Below are positions 37,069 to 45,648 of a stretch of DNA of 64,000 nt, one piece after another. This stretch comes from Massilia sp. UMI-21. Its GTDB lineage: Bacteria > Pseudomonadota > Gammaproteobacteria > Burkholderiales > Burkholderiaceae_D. Numbering within the stretch: position 1 is the stretch's first letter; each line of letters opens with the position of its first letter. The notes beneath the pieces are model-generated. The model was not told the origin of the DNA. It made no database searches and saw nothing but the letters and a program-made list of their open reading frames with translations. Location: contig CP063848.1 in assembly GCA_015277795.1 (NCBI GenBank), positions 4,030,001 through 4,094,000 on the forward strand. Reading direction: 5' to 3'. Made by a program: the position numbers and the translations under genes.

Positions 37069-37920
37069 ATGCAGTCCCAGCCAACGTCAGAACAACGCAA
37101 CGTCACCCAGCCGACCATGCATTCCCCCATGGAAGCCGGCCGCCAGCGCCAGGGCCGCCTCTGGTCCAACCTCAAGGAAGTCTGCGACCTGCTCCGCATC
37201 CCGGCCAGCGTCTCGGTGACCTCCGAAGAATTGCTGTTCCAGCACGTCCAGTTCAAGACCGGACAGCGCGTCCACACCATCGGCCAGGCCTTCGACACCC
37301 TGTACATCGTCAATTCGGGCTTCCTCAAGACCGTGCTCATCGACGAGTTCGGCAACGAGCAGGTGCTGAGCTTCCCGATGAAGGGCGACATGCTGGGCGT
37401 GGACGGCATCCATACCCGCCACTACGCCTCGGAAGCCGTGGCCCTGTCCGACTGCGACCTGATCCTGCTGCCCTTCAAGAAGCTGACCGCCCTCGGCCGC
37501 GTGCATGCCGAGCTCGAGAACATGATGTACGGCGTCATGAGCCGCGAACTGGTGCGCGAGCAGACCATGATCGGCATGCTCGGCGCCCTCTCCGCCGAGG
37601 CCCGCGTGGCCCGCTTCCTGGTCTCGCTGGCCGACCGCTTCGCCGCCATGGGCTACTCGAGCAAGCTGTTCAACCTGCGCATGACGCGCCACGAGATCGG
37701 CAGCTACCTCGGGCTCACGCTCGAAACCGTCAGCCGCACCCTGTCGGCCTTCAATGAAATCGGCCTGATCACCGTCGACCAGCGCACCATCGGCATCAAG
37801 GATGCCGACGCCCTCAAGACCCTGCGCCGCCTGCCGCCCTCGCGCTCGCGCACCAAGGGCGCCAAGCAGAAAGCCGAAAGCGAACAGCCGGGCGACGACC
37901 AGGTGCTGGCGACTGCCTGA
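37069..37920 (+). CDS. Crp/Fnr-family transcriptional regulator
   Basis: A 283-residue regulator. The cyclic-nucleotide-like beta-barrel covers about 55-170 (FKTGQRVHTIGQAFDTLYIVNSG, GEP-like region replaced by MKGDMLGVDGIH). The C-terminal winged helix has the FNR-type recognition helix LTLETVSRTLSAF (E-x2-S-R), which in the family reads TTGAT half sites. The N-terminal cysteines of Fe-S FNR are absent from the first 50 residues, so it is probably not an oxygen sensor of the classical type. ATG 37069 is favoured by CTGGAG 6 bases upstream; another ATG at 37063 is too close to it. The tail is Lys/Glu-rich. Confidence 0.88.
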   Translation: MQSQPTSEQRNVTQPTMHSPMEAGRQRQGRLWSNLKEVCDLLRIPASVSVTSEELLFQHVQFKTGQRVHTIGQAFDTLYIVNSGFLKTVLIDEFGNEQVLSFPMKGDMLGVDGIHTRHYASEAVALSDCDLILLPFKKLTALGRVHAELENMMYGVMSRELVREQTMIGMLGALSAEARVARFLVSLADRFAAMGYSSKLFNLRMTRHEIGSYLGLTLETVSRTLSAFNEIGLITVDQRTIGIKDADALKTLRRLPPSRSRTKGAKQKAESEQPGDDQVLATA

Positions 37921-37932
37921 CCCGACTGCGGT

Positions 37933-37971
37933 AAAAAAACAAGGCCGGTCCCGCTCGGGTACCGGCCTTGT
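37933..37971 (-). terminator. Terminator shared by convergent genes
   Basis: ACAAGGCCGGT and ACCGGCCTTGT form an 11-bp stem. A run of seven T residues follows on the minus strand, so it mainly ends the glycine-zipper gene; the stem may also stop the FNR-type transcript. Confidence 0.85.
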
Positions 37972-37991
37972 CCATCCAGATAGCGCGACGC

Positions 37992-39092
37992 TTACTGATC
38001 CCGCGACAGCACCCCGTTGTTCACCCGCACCCGGTCGCCCTGGCGGAAGCCCGGATCGTTGTCGAACTGCAGGGTCTGGGTCGCCCCGTTGCTGGTATAG
38101 CGCACCACCACTTCATAGCGCTGTTCGCGCTGCATGTTGCGCTGCACGTTGCGGCCGGCCAGGCCGCCGGCCACCGCGCCGGCCACCGTAGCGGCGGTGC
38201 GGCCGCTGCCGCTGCCGACCTGGCTGCCGAGCAGGCCACCGATGACGGCGCCGCCCGCCGCACCCAGGTAGTTGCCGTTACCCGACACCTCGATCACATT
38301 GACCGCTTCCACCACCGCGCAATTGGTGCAGTAGCGCGCCTGGCGCGGCTCGCTGGCGCGCGCGCCCGCCAGCAAGGGCCGGCCCAGCACGCTGGTGGTG
38401 TAGCGGCCGTTGGCGCGGATGGTCGCGGTGACGCGGCTGTTCGGCGCGATCCGGTCGGCGCTGCGGATGGTGTAGACGGCGTCGTATTCGCCCGGCCGCA
38501 CTTCCGGCAGGAAGAACACGCCACGCGCACCGGCGACCGCCACCTCGACCCGTCCGCCGGGCGTGCCGACCACCGTGAAGCGCAGTTCGTTGCCCGGGCC
38601 GAGGTCCGCGCTGCCCTGCACGTCGAAGCGCTGGATCGCCGGCGCACCCGCCAGTTCGCCGCGGCGCTGGCCGCGCGCGGCGTTCGGCTGCAGCAGCGAC
38701 TCGCTCAGCCGGTTGGTCGCCACCTGGTTGCCCAGGCGCAGGTTGGCCGTCACGCCGCTCTCGGGACGAATGCGGTCGTGGGTGCCGATGGTGTAGGTGC
38801 CCGTGTACTGGCCCGGTTCGACCTCGGTCAGGTGCAGGTTGCGGGTCGCGCCGTCGATGCGCAGGGTCGCGCTGCCGCCCGGGCTGCCATACATATCGAA
38901 ATGCAATTCGACGCCCGGCGTCAGGCGACGCACTTCTTCCACGTTGAATCCATTGATGACCGGGCCGTAGGCGCGGTTGTTCTGGTATTGCTGGGCATGC
39001 GCGGCGGCGGCGCCCGTCAGCACCGGTCCGACTGCCATCGTCATGGCAATGACGGCGGCGAATGCGGCTTGCAAGAGCTTACTGAACTGCAT
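37992..39092 (-). CDS. Exported glycine-zipper protein with duplicated beta-module
   Basis: A 366-residue protein with a signal peptide to about residue 33 (AAAAHAQQ). Two homologous modules of about 75 residues follow, near 58-135 and 165-240: each has PGxELxFxxxGxPGG, then an LxEVxPGxYxxxYTI run and DRIxPxSxVTA. A Cys pair (YCTNCAVVEAVN) leads into a glycine-zipper 2TM segment (LGAAGGAVIGGLLGSQVG and AGAVAGGLAG), as in SlyB-like and rickettsial 17-kDa proteins. The C-terminus is a small beta-domain. It is presumably attached to the outer membrane; the role is unknown. Confidence 0.75.
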   Translation of the reverse strand: MQFSKLLQAAFAAVIAMTMAVGPVLTGAAAAHAQQYQNNRAYGPVINGFNVEEVRRLTPGVELHFDMYGSPGGSATLRIDGATRNLHLTEVEPGQYTGTYTIGTHDRIRPESGVTANLRLGNQVATNRLSESLLQPNAARGQRRGELAGAPAIQRFDVQGSADLGPGNELRFTVVGTPGGRVEVAVAGARGVFFLPEVRPGEYDAVYTIRSADRIAPNSRVTATIRANGRYTTSVLGRPLLAGARASEPRQARYCTNCAVVEAVNVIEVSGNGNYLGAAGGAVIGGLLGSQVGSGSGRTAATVAGAVAGGLAGRNVQRNMQREQRYEVVVRYTSNGATQTLQFDNDPGFRQGDRVRVNNGVLSRDQ

Positions 39093-39174
39093 GGCTACTC
39101 CTCCCTGGTCGATGACGGCAGCGGATCACCTGTCTGATGGAAATTTACGCTCCAGCTAGACACGGGTCGGTTCG

Positions 39175-39849
39175 CTATCGTACGCAGTGGACGGCCTCGC
39201 CCGAGCTCACGTAGATGCTCTCGCCCGGCGCCGGCTTGACCGCGTGGCCGCCGGTGAAGGCGCCGAAGGAAGGAAGGATCATGCGCTCCTGTCCGACCAC
39301 GAAACACGGCAGGCGCAAGGCATCGAAGCGGGTCGCCAGCACGTAGACCGGGTGGACGTGGCCGGCGAGCGCATATCCTGCACTCTCCCCCACCATCTCC
39401 AGGTCCGGGTGGTGGCAGAAGGCGAAGGGGCCGAGCGCATGCGGCTCGTCCACCAGCGCGATGCCGAGCGCGGCCGCCGGATCGCCGGCGTGGCGGTCGT
39501 GGTTGCCGCGCACCAGCGTCAAGGCCAGCTCGCGGCGGCGCGCGCGCCAGGCCAGCATCGCTTGCTGGGTGGCGCTGGCGTGGGCCGCGCGCGCATGCAG
39601 GAAGTCGCCCAGGAACACCACCTGGCGCGCCCCGTGCGCCTCGACCAGGGCGTCAAGCCCCAGCAGGTTCTCGGTCGTGGTGCCGCGCGGCACCGGCACG
39701 CCGAGCGCGCGGAAGGCCGCCGCCTTGCCGAAGTGGATGTCGGCGATCACCAGCATGTTCTCGCGCGGCCAGTACAGCGCTTTCTCCGGCAGCAAGCATA
39801 GCGTTTCGCCGGCCACCTGGACCGCCACGCTGCCCGTTTGCGCCCTCAT
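39175..39849 (-). CDS. pdeM: Ligase-associated metallophosphoesterase PdeM
   Basis: A 224-residue calcineurin-fold phosphoesterase. The metal motifs are complete: DIH (Asp37, His39), GDFLH, GNHDRH and GHVHPV. It matches the PdeM family of the ligase-associated DNA-damage-response cluster, a Mn-dependent nuclease/phosphodiesterase. The ATG overlaps the helicase stop as ATGA, so the two are coupled. Last gene of the cluster. Confidence 0.92.
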   Translation of the reverse strand: MRAQTGSVAVQVAGETLCLLPEKALYWPRENMLVIADIHFGKAAAFRALGVPVPRGTTTENLLGLDALVEAHGARQVVFLGDFLHARAAHASATQQAMLAWRARRRELALTLVRGNHDRHAGDPAAALGIALVDEPHALGPFAFCHHPDLEMVGESAGYALAGHVHPVYVLATRFDALRLPCFVVGQERMILPSFGAFTGGHAVKPAPGESIYVSSGEAVHCVR

Positions 39850-42305
39850 GCCGCCGCCGCCTTTTCCAGTTCGCGCACCATGCGCGCCACGCGGTCGGAC
39901 AGTTTTTCGGTGCTGACCTTCTCGCGGAAACGCTCGACCATCAGGGCGAAGCCGAAGGGCGTGGCGCGCTTGACTTCGCAAAAACGCACGCGGCGGCCGT
40001 GCAGCTCGACCAGCGTCTCGCGCAGGCGGGTCAGCTCCAGCTCCTGCTCGAGCACCTCGCGCTGGGCCTGGGTGAGCAGCAGGTTGGCGGCGTCGTGCTT
40101 GCGGAAGACTTCGAAGAACAGCGAGGAGGAGGCCTGCAGCTGGCGGTTCGACTTCGGCTGGCCGGGATAGCCCTGGAACACCAGGCCGGCGATGCGCGCC
40201 ACCTCGCGGAAGCGCTGCTGCGACAGCTGGGTGGCGTTCAGGCTGCCCAGCACGTCTTCCAGCAGGCCCTCCAGCGTCAACAGCTCCACGCCGGCGCCGG
40301 TCTGCGCGGCAAAGATGCGCGGCCAGTCGACCGGCTCGGGCGTCAGCAGCTCGAAGCCATAGTCGTTGATCGCGATCGAGAAGGTCGAAGGCTGCATGCG
40401 CCCGATCCGGTAGGCCAGCAGCGAGGCCAGGCCCATGTGCACCGAACGTCCCGCGAACGGATAGACGAACAGGTGCCAGCCTTCGCGGCTCTTCATGCTC
40501 TCGAGAACCAGGGTCTCGCTGGTCGGCAGCGCCGACCAGCGGCACTGGATCTCGATCAGCGGCCGGATCGCCGCCATCTCGGGACTGTCGTAGATGCCCC
40601 CGGAAGCCAGGCGCAGCTCTTCCAGCGCGGCATGCGCCAGTTCCGAGGACATCGGCATCTTGGCGCCCTGCCAGCGCGCGATCGCCCCGCGCTGACTGGT
40701 GGAGCGCTTTACAAACGCCGTCATCTCGTGCACCCGCACGAATTCCAGGATGCGTCCGCCGAACAGGAAGTGGTCGCCCGGCTTGAGGCGCGAGATGAAG
40801 GATTCCTCGACGCTGCCGATGCGCCCGCCGCTCATGTACTTCACCGCGATGGTCGAGTCGGACACGATGGTGCCGATGCCCATCCGGTGGCGCCGCCCGA
40901 TGGCCGTGTCCGGCACGCGGTACACACCCTCCTCGTCCGGCAGCACGCGCCGGTATTCCGGATAGACGGTCAGGCTCTGGCCGCCGCGCGCGACGAAATC
41001 GAGCGCCCACTGCCATTCTTCTTCATCCAGGTGGCGATAGGACCAGGCGCGCCTGACTTCCTCGAACAGCTCGCTTGACTTGAAGCCCCCGCCCAGCGCC
41101 ACCGTGACCAGGTGCTGCACCAGCACGTCGAAGGGTTTGTTGGGCACGTAGCGGCCTTCGATGCGGCGCGCCGCCACCGCCTTCTTGGCGCCGGCCGCTT
41201 CCAGCAGCTCCAGGCTGTTGGTCGGCACCAGGGTCACGCGCGACACCCGCCCCGGCGCGTGGCCGCTGCGGCCGGCGCGCTGCAGCAGGCGCGCGATGCC
41301 CTTGGCGCTGCCCACCTGCAGCACGCGCTCGACCGGCAGGAAGTCCACACCCAGGTCGAGGCTGGCGGTGCAGATGACGGCCTTCAGCGCACCCTTCTTG
41401 AGGCCCATCTCGACCCATTCGCGCACCTCGCGGTCGAGCGAGCCGTGGTGCAGCGCGATCAGGCCGGCCCAGTCGGGACGCTCGTCCAGGATGTTCTGGT
41501 ACCAGATCTCGGATTGGGCGCGGGTGTTGGTGAACACCAGGGTGGCATCGTAGTGCTCGATCTCGCGGATCACCGGGCCCAGCATCTGCAGGCCCATGTG
41601 GCCACCCCAGGGAAAGCGCGCCACGTTCTCGGGGATCAGGCTGTCGACCTGGATCTTCTTGCGCAGATCGCCCTCGACCAGCACCCCCTCGTCCCCGCCC
41701 AGCAGCACCTGGCGCGCCAGGTCGAGGTTGCCCATGGTCGCCGATACACCCCACACCACCAGCGCCGGACGCCAGCGGCGCAGCCGGGCCAGGGCCAGCT
41801 GTACCTGCACCCCGCGCTTGCTGCCCATCAGTTCGTGCCACTCGTCGATGACGATCATGTCGAGCTGCCTGAACTGCTCCTGCGCGGCGGCGTGGCTGAG
41901 CAGCAGCGACAGGCTCTCGGGGGTGGTCACCAGGGCCGACGGCCAGCTGCGCGACTGGCGCGCGCGCTCGGCGGCGCTGGTGTCGCCGGTGCGTGCGCCG
42001 ATCGTCCAGCCGGGCGCCAGTTCGGCCGCCGACTGCTCCAGCGCGCGCTGGGTGTCGGCCGCGAGCGCGCGCATCGGCGTGATCCACAGGACCCGCAGGC
42101 CGCCCGGCTTCCTGCCCTTGGCGAGGGCGCCGCGCTGCAGGGCCGCGAACCAGACCGCGAAGGTCTTGCCGGCGCCGGTATTCGCATGCAGCAGGCCGGA
42201 CTGCCCGGCCAGCGCCGCCTTCCACACGGCGCGCTGGAACGGAAACACCGTCCAGCCGCGTGCGGCGAACCATGCCTTGACGGTGGCTGGCGTGGGGCCG
42301 CTCAT
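39846..42305 (-). CDS. Ligase-associated DEXH helicase (Lhr-Core type)
   Basis: An 819-residue superfamily 2 helicase. Walker A is ANTGAGKT at residues 41-48. The DEXH box reads VIDEWHEL, motif [11 protein letters not shown], and motif VI is QRAGRSGH. A winged-helix region and the Lhr-Core C-terminal domain complete it. Lhr-Core enzymes translocate 3'-5' on DNA and unwind RNA:DNA hybrids. The start at 42305 gives the family length; an open frame continues upstream for nearly 200 codons through a hexanucleotide repeat and is not conserved-looking. It is coupled to pdeM. Confidence 0.93.
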   Translation of the reverse strand: MSGPTPATVKAWFAARGWTVFPFQRAVWKAALAGQSGLLHANTGAGKTFAVWFAALQRGALAKGRKPGGLRVLWITPMRALAADTQRALEQSAAELAPGWTIGARTGDTSAAERARQSRSWPSALVTTPESLSLLLSHAAAQEQFRQLDMIVIDEWHELMGSKRGVQVQLALARLRRWRPALVVWGVSATMGNLDLARQVLLGGDEGVLVEGDLRKKIQVDSLIPENVARFPWGGHMGLQMLGPVIREIEHYDATLVFTNTRAQSEIWYQNILDERPDWAGLIALHHGSLDREVREWVEMGLKKGALKAVICTASLDLGVDFLPVERVLQVGSAKGIARLLQRAGRSGHAPGRVSRVTLVPTNSLELLEAAGAKKAVAARRIEGRYVPNKPFDVLVQHLVTVALGGGFKSSELFEEVRRAWSYRHLDEEEWQWALDFVARGGQSLTVYPEYRRVLPDEEGVYRVPDTAIGRRHRMGIGTIVSDSTIAVKYMSGGRIGSVEESFISRLKPGDHFLFGGRILEFVRVHEMTAFVKRSTSQRGAIARWQGAKMPMSSELAHAALEELRLASGGIYDSPEMAAIRPLIEIQCRWSALPTSETLVLESMKSREGWHLFVYPFAGRSVHMGLASLLAYRIGRMQPSTFSIAINDYGFELLTPEPVDWPRIFAAQTGAGVELLTLEGLLEDVLGSLNATQLSQQRFREVARIAGLVFQGYPGQPKSNRQLQASSSLFFEVFRKHDAANLLLTQAQREVLEQELELTRLRETLVELHGRRVRFCEVKRATPFGFALMVERFREKVSTEKLSDRVARMVRELEKAAAA

Positions 42306-42617
42306 GCACCCGCAGGCAAGGGCGCCTCGACCGGCGTCCTCGCCCGTTTCGCTGCCGGCGCGCCCGGCCGGCCATCGTGTTCGAATCTCGTGTCCATTCC
42401 TTGCTTGCGGTTGCGGTTGCGGTTGCGGTTGCGGTTCCTGGCCGAGTCTAGCAGAGGCGCATACCGGGCGTCGCAGGCGACCGCTGCCCTGGTATATCCG
42501 CTGAGACATGGCTTCAATACAGGGTTGCAGATTAATCCCGATGCCACGGAAAATGGGTGTATGGTGGGCCTTTGCGAGGAGCGCCGGCCTGCACGACACG
42601 GCTGGCGGGGTCGTGAC
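42306..42617. other. Divergent control region, helicase / small gene
   Basis: 312 bases between the helicase ATG (minus) and the small plus-strand gene. It contains a hexanucleotide repeat (42405-42434). Both flanking genes must be transcribed from here. No clear -10 or -35 pair was found. Confidence 0.5.
42405..42434. repeat. Five-copy tandem hexanucleotide repeat
   Basis: TTGCGG is repeated five times without a mismatch, followed by a degenerate TTCCTG. It lies about 100 bases upstream of the helicase start. A six-base unit does not shift frame but could alter spacing by slippage. Confidence 0.85.
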
Positions 42618-42854
42618 ATGAGTGAACGCCAGAGGCGAACGGATACCGATACCGCCAAGGTGGTGACGCGTGGCGTCAATATCCTGATGGTGCGCGACCG
42701 CGCGGTGGCGCGCAACTACATGGAGCACATGCATGTCCCGCCGGACGTCATCGTGCGCGTGCTCGACCAACCCGGCCTGCGGCGCACGCCCAGCGCCGAA
42801 CAGCTGATATCGGAGGCGATCGTGCCCTTCCCTCCCCAGCCTCTCGACGACTAG
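42618..42854 (+). CDS. Small conserved-looking protein of unknown function
   Basis: A predicted 78-residue protein: [42 protein letters not shown] and onward. It is basic and helical, with no membrane segment. RARNYMEH-x-VPPxVIxRVL followed by an SAEQxxSEAIVP tail is a pattern I associate with small hypothetical proteins of Oxalobacteraceae, but I cannot name a family. The ribosome site is weak; ATG 42561 would add 19 residues. It lies inside the repair cluster on the opposite strand, converging with the ligase. Confidence 0.6.
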   Translation: MSERQRRTDTDTAKVVTRGVNILMVRDRAVARNYMEHMHVPPDVIVRVLDQPGLRRTPSAEQLISEAIVPFPPQPLDD

Positions 42855-42906
42855 GACCTGTGCGCTGCGGCCGTCGCCAGCCGGCACCAGCCGGCACCAG
42901 CTGACA

Positions 42907-44550
42907 CTAAGAGGCCGCTGCGGCCAGCAGGCCTTTCAAGGTGTCGAGGGTATCCGCCTCTTCCACCGGCTTGTCGAGGCGCCGCCGCAGGATGCGCGGG
43001 AAGCGCACCGCGATGCCGGCCTTGTGGCGGGTCGACAGCGCAATGCCCTCGAAGCCGATCTCGAACACCATGGTCGGTTTCACCGAGCGCACCGGACCGA
43101 ACTTCTCGACGGTGGTCTTGCGCACGGCATTGTCCACCTGCCGGATCTCGGCATCCGTGAGTCCGGAATAGGCCTTGGCGAAGGGCACCAGGCGGCGCTC
43201 GTCGCTCCCCTCCTCCGCCTCGTCCCAGACCGCGAAGGTGTAGTCGGTGTAGAGCGAGGCGCGGCGTCCGCTGCCGGCCTGGGCGTAGATCAGCACCGCG
43301 TCCACCGTGTAGGGATCGACCTTCCACTTCCACCAGGTACCGACGTCCTTGGTGCGGCCCACGCCGTACTGGGCGCTGCGCGCCTTGAGCATCATCCCTT
43401 CCACGCCGCGCGCGCGCGATTCGCCACGCAGCCGGGCCAGCGCCTCCCAGCTGTCGGCCCGCAGCATCGGCGACAGCCGCAGTTGCGGCGCATCGATCGC
43501 CCGCAGCTCGGTTTCCATCAGCGCGCGTCGCTCGTGCTGGGGCAGCGCGCGCAGGTCGACGCCGCCGAATTCGAGCAGGTCGTAGCAGCACAGCACGGCC
43601 GGCAGCTCGGCCAGCAGCTTGCCGCTCAAGGTCTTGCGGCCGATGCGCTTCTGCAGGTCGGCAAACGGCGCCGGGGCTTCCAGGCCGGGCTGCCAGATCA
43701 GCACTTCGCCGTCGAGCACCGTGCCTTCGGGGATGCACAGCCTGGCCAGTTCGGGAAAGCGCTCGGTGATCAGGTCTTCGCCGCGCGACCACAGGAAGTT
43801 CTGGCCGCCGCGCCGCACCAACTGGGCACGGATGCCGTCGTACTTCCACTCCACCTGCCAGTCGTCGGGTTCGCCCAGCGCGGCAGGCTCGCCCTGCAGC
43901 TGGTGCGCCAGGAAGAAGGGGTAAGGCTGGCCGCCGCGCAGCTTGTGTTCGTCGTCGGACTGCGCGGCGATCAGCTGCAGGAAGCTGGCGGCGGTCGGCC
44001 GCACCGAATTGTCGGTCCAGCCCATCAGGCGCTGGGCGATCAGCTTGCTGTCGACGGCGGCCAGCGCCGCCAGCGCACGCGTGACAAGCAGGCGCGACAC
44101 CCCGACCCGGAAGCCGCCGCCGATCAGCTTGACGAACAGGAAGCGCTCGCGCCAGTCGAGTTCATCCCAGGCGGCGAACAGGGCCTCGCGGATCGTGCCG
44201 GGGTCGGCGCCGCGCAGGGGGCCGATGCGCTCTTCCATCCATTCGGCCAGCCCGAGGCTGCTCCGGCGGCTGGGCGGCGGCAGGATGTGGGCGATGGTCT
44301 CGGCCATGTCGCCCACCGCATGGTAGGACTCGTCGAACAGCCAGTCGTCCAGGCCCGCGTACTCGATGGCGTACTGGCGCAGCAGCTTGGTCGGCACCGC
44401 CTGGCGCGGCTTGCCGCCGGCCAGGAAATAGACCGCCCAGGCCGCGTTCTCGGGCGCGGCATGCGCGAAGTAGGATTGCAGGGCGTCGAGCTTGCGGGTG
44501 GTGGAGGTGGTTTCGTCGAGGTCGGCGTACAGGCGGGCGAATTCACGCAT
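42907..44550 (-). CDS. ATP-dependent DNA ligase (repair-cluster type)
   Basis: A 547-residue ATP-dependent ligase. An N-terminal helical DNA-binding domain (residues 1-200) is followed by the nucleotidyltransferase with motif I EWKYDGIR, where Lys236 is the AMP-accepting residue. Motifs III-V follow ([26 protein letters not shown]). The C-terminal OB domain is present. This architecture matches the ligase of the four-gene repair cluster, not replicative LigA nor LigD. It overlaps the exonuclease gene by 8 bases. Confidence 0.93.
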   Translation of the reverse strand: MREFARLYADLDETTSTTRKLDALQSYFAHAAPENAAWAVYFLAGGKPRQAVPTKLLRQYAIEYAGLDDWLFDESYHAVGDMAETIAHILPPPSRRSSLGLAEWMEERIGPLRGADPGTIREALFAAWDELDWRERFLFVKLIGGGFRVGVSRLLVTRALAALAAVDSKLIAQRLMGWTDNSVRPTAASFLQLIAAQSDDEHKLRGGQPYPFFLAHQLQGEPAALGEPDDWQVEWKYDGIRAQLVRRGGQNFLWSRGEDLITERFPELARLCIPEGTVLDGEVLIWQPGLEAPAPFADLQKRIGRKTLSGKLLAELPAVLCCYDLLEFGGVDLRALPQHERRALMETELRAIDAPQLRLSPMLRADSWEALARLRGESRARGVEGMMLKARSAQYGVGRTKDVGTWWKWKVDPYTVDAVLIYAQAGSGRRASLYTDYTFAVWDEAEEGSDERRLVPFAKAYSGLTDAEIRQVDNAVRKTTVEKFGPVRSVKPTMVFEIGFEGIALSTRHKAGIAVRFPRILRRRLDKPVEEADTLDTLKGLLAAAAS

Positions 44551-45607
44551 CGGGCGTCCCCTCCGGTGCCGGCGCCTCCGCTTCCCCGGCCGCCGCGGCC
44601 CCGTCCGGCGGCGGCGCTTCGTCTTCTTCCTCGTCGCCGTATTCGGTATCGAAACCCTTGGCGTCCAGCCCGTTCTGGCACAGCCAGCGCACCATGGTCG
44701 GAATCGCGCCGTGCGTGACGATGACCTGCTGCGCCTCGGTCGCCTTGATGGCGCTCATCAGCCCGGGCCAGTCGGCATGGTCGGACAGCACGAAGCCGCG
44801 GTCCACGCCGCGCCGCCGGCGCGCTCCGCGCAGCAGCATCCAGCCGCTGGCGAAGGAGTCGCTGTAGTCGCCGAAGCGCTTCATCCAGGTCGAGCCGCTG
44901 GCGGACGGCGGGGCGATCACGATCGCGCGCCGCAGCGCGGCCTTCTCGATCTCGCTGACCATGACTGTCTCCGGCAAGTGGACGCCGCCGGCGCGGTACA
45001 CGCGGTTGAGCGGCTCCACCGCACCGTGGCAGACGATCGGCCCGATGGAAGGGTCGAGGCGCGACAGGATGCGCTGGGCCTTGCCGAAGGAATAGGCGAA
45101 CACCACGCTGCAGCGGCCCGCCTCGGCATTGCGGCGCCACCAGGCATTCATGTCGTCGATCACCTGCTGCTCGGGATCCCAGCGATAGATCGGCAGCCCG
45201 AAGGTGGATTCGGTGATGAAGGTATGGCAGCGCACCGGCTCGAAGGGGGCGCAGGTCTTGTCGGGTTCGACCTTGTAGTCGCCCGACGCGACCCAGACCT
45301 CGCCGCCGCATTCCATGCGCACTTGCGCCGAGCCCAGCACATGGCCGGCCGGGTGCAGCGAGATCGTGACGCCGTTATGCGTGATCGATTCGCCGTAGTC
45401 GAGTCCCTGCACGTGGATGTCGCCCAGGCGCGACTCGAGCACGCCGACGCCGGGCGCCGCCGACAGGTAGTGGCCATGGCCGTAGCGCGCGTGATCGCCG
45501 TGGGCATGCGTGATCACGGCCCGGTCGACCGGGCGCCAGGGATCGATGTAGAACCCGCCGGGCACGCAATACAGCCCCTCCTTGCGGACAACGACCATGT
45601 CTCCCAT
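44543..45607 (-). CDS. Ligase-associated DNA exonuclease (SNM1/MBL-beta-CASP-like)
   Basis: A 354-residue MBL-fold nuclease of the SNM1-like group. THAHGDH is at residues 33-39. HPAGHVLGSAQ, WVASGDYK and SDHADWPGL supply further metal-site residues. The family member in this cluster is a Mn-dependent 5' exo/endonuclease that prepares DNA ends. The Glu/Pro/Ala-rich C-terminal tail of about 35 residues is probably disordered. ATG 45598 is an alternative start. It is the first gene, coupled to the ligase by overlap; recQ lies 41 bases upstream on the same strand. Confidence 0.92.
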   Translation of the reverse strand: MGDMVVVRKEGLYCVPGGFYIDPWRPVDRAVITHAHGDHARYGHGHYLSAAPGVGVLESRLGDIHVQGLDYGESITHNGVTISLHPAGHVLGSAQVRMECGGEVWVASGDYKVEPDKTCAPFEPVRCHTFITESTFGLPIYRWDPEQQVIDDMNAWWRRNAEAGRCSVVFAYSFGKAQRILSRLDPSIGPIVCHGAVEPLNRVYRAGGVHLPETVMVSEIEKAALRRAIVIAPPSASGSTWMKRFGDYSDSFASGWMLLRGARRRRGVDRGFVLSDHADWPGLMSAIKATEAQQVIVTHGAIPTMVRWLCQNGLDAKGFDTEYGDEEEDEAPPPDGAAAAGEAEAPAPEGTPDA

Positions 45608-45648
45608 GCAGTCCTTTCTCAGCGTTCAAGCGGGTCGGTCAAACTCAT

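Noticed and set aside
42405..42434. Tandem TTGCGG copies as a CRISPR-like array
   Set aside because: Six-base units without spacers; a simple microsatellite.
42306..42887. N-terminal extension of the Lhr-type helicase through the hexamer repeat
   Set aside because: Would add nearly 200 low-complexity residues and overlap the small plus-strand gene; the family begins close to the Walker A as at 42305.
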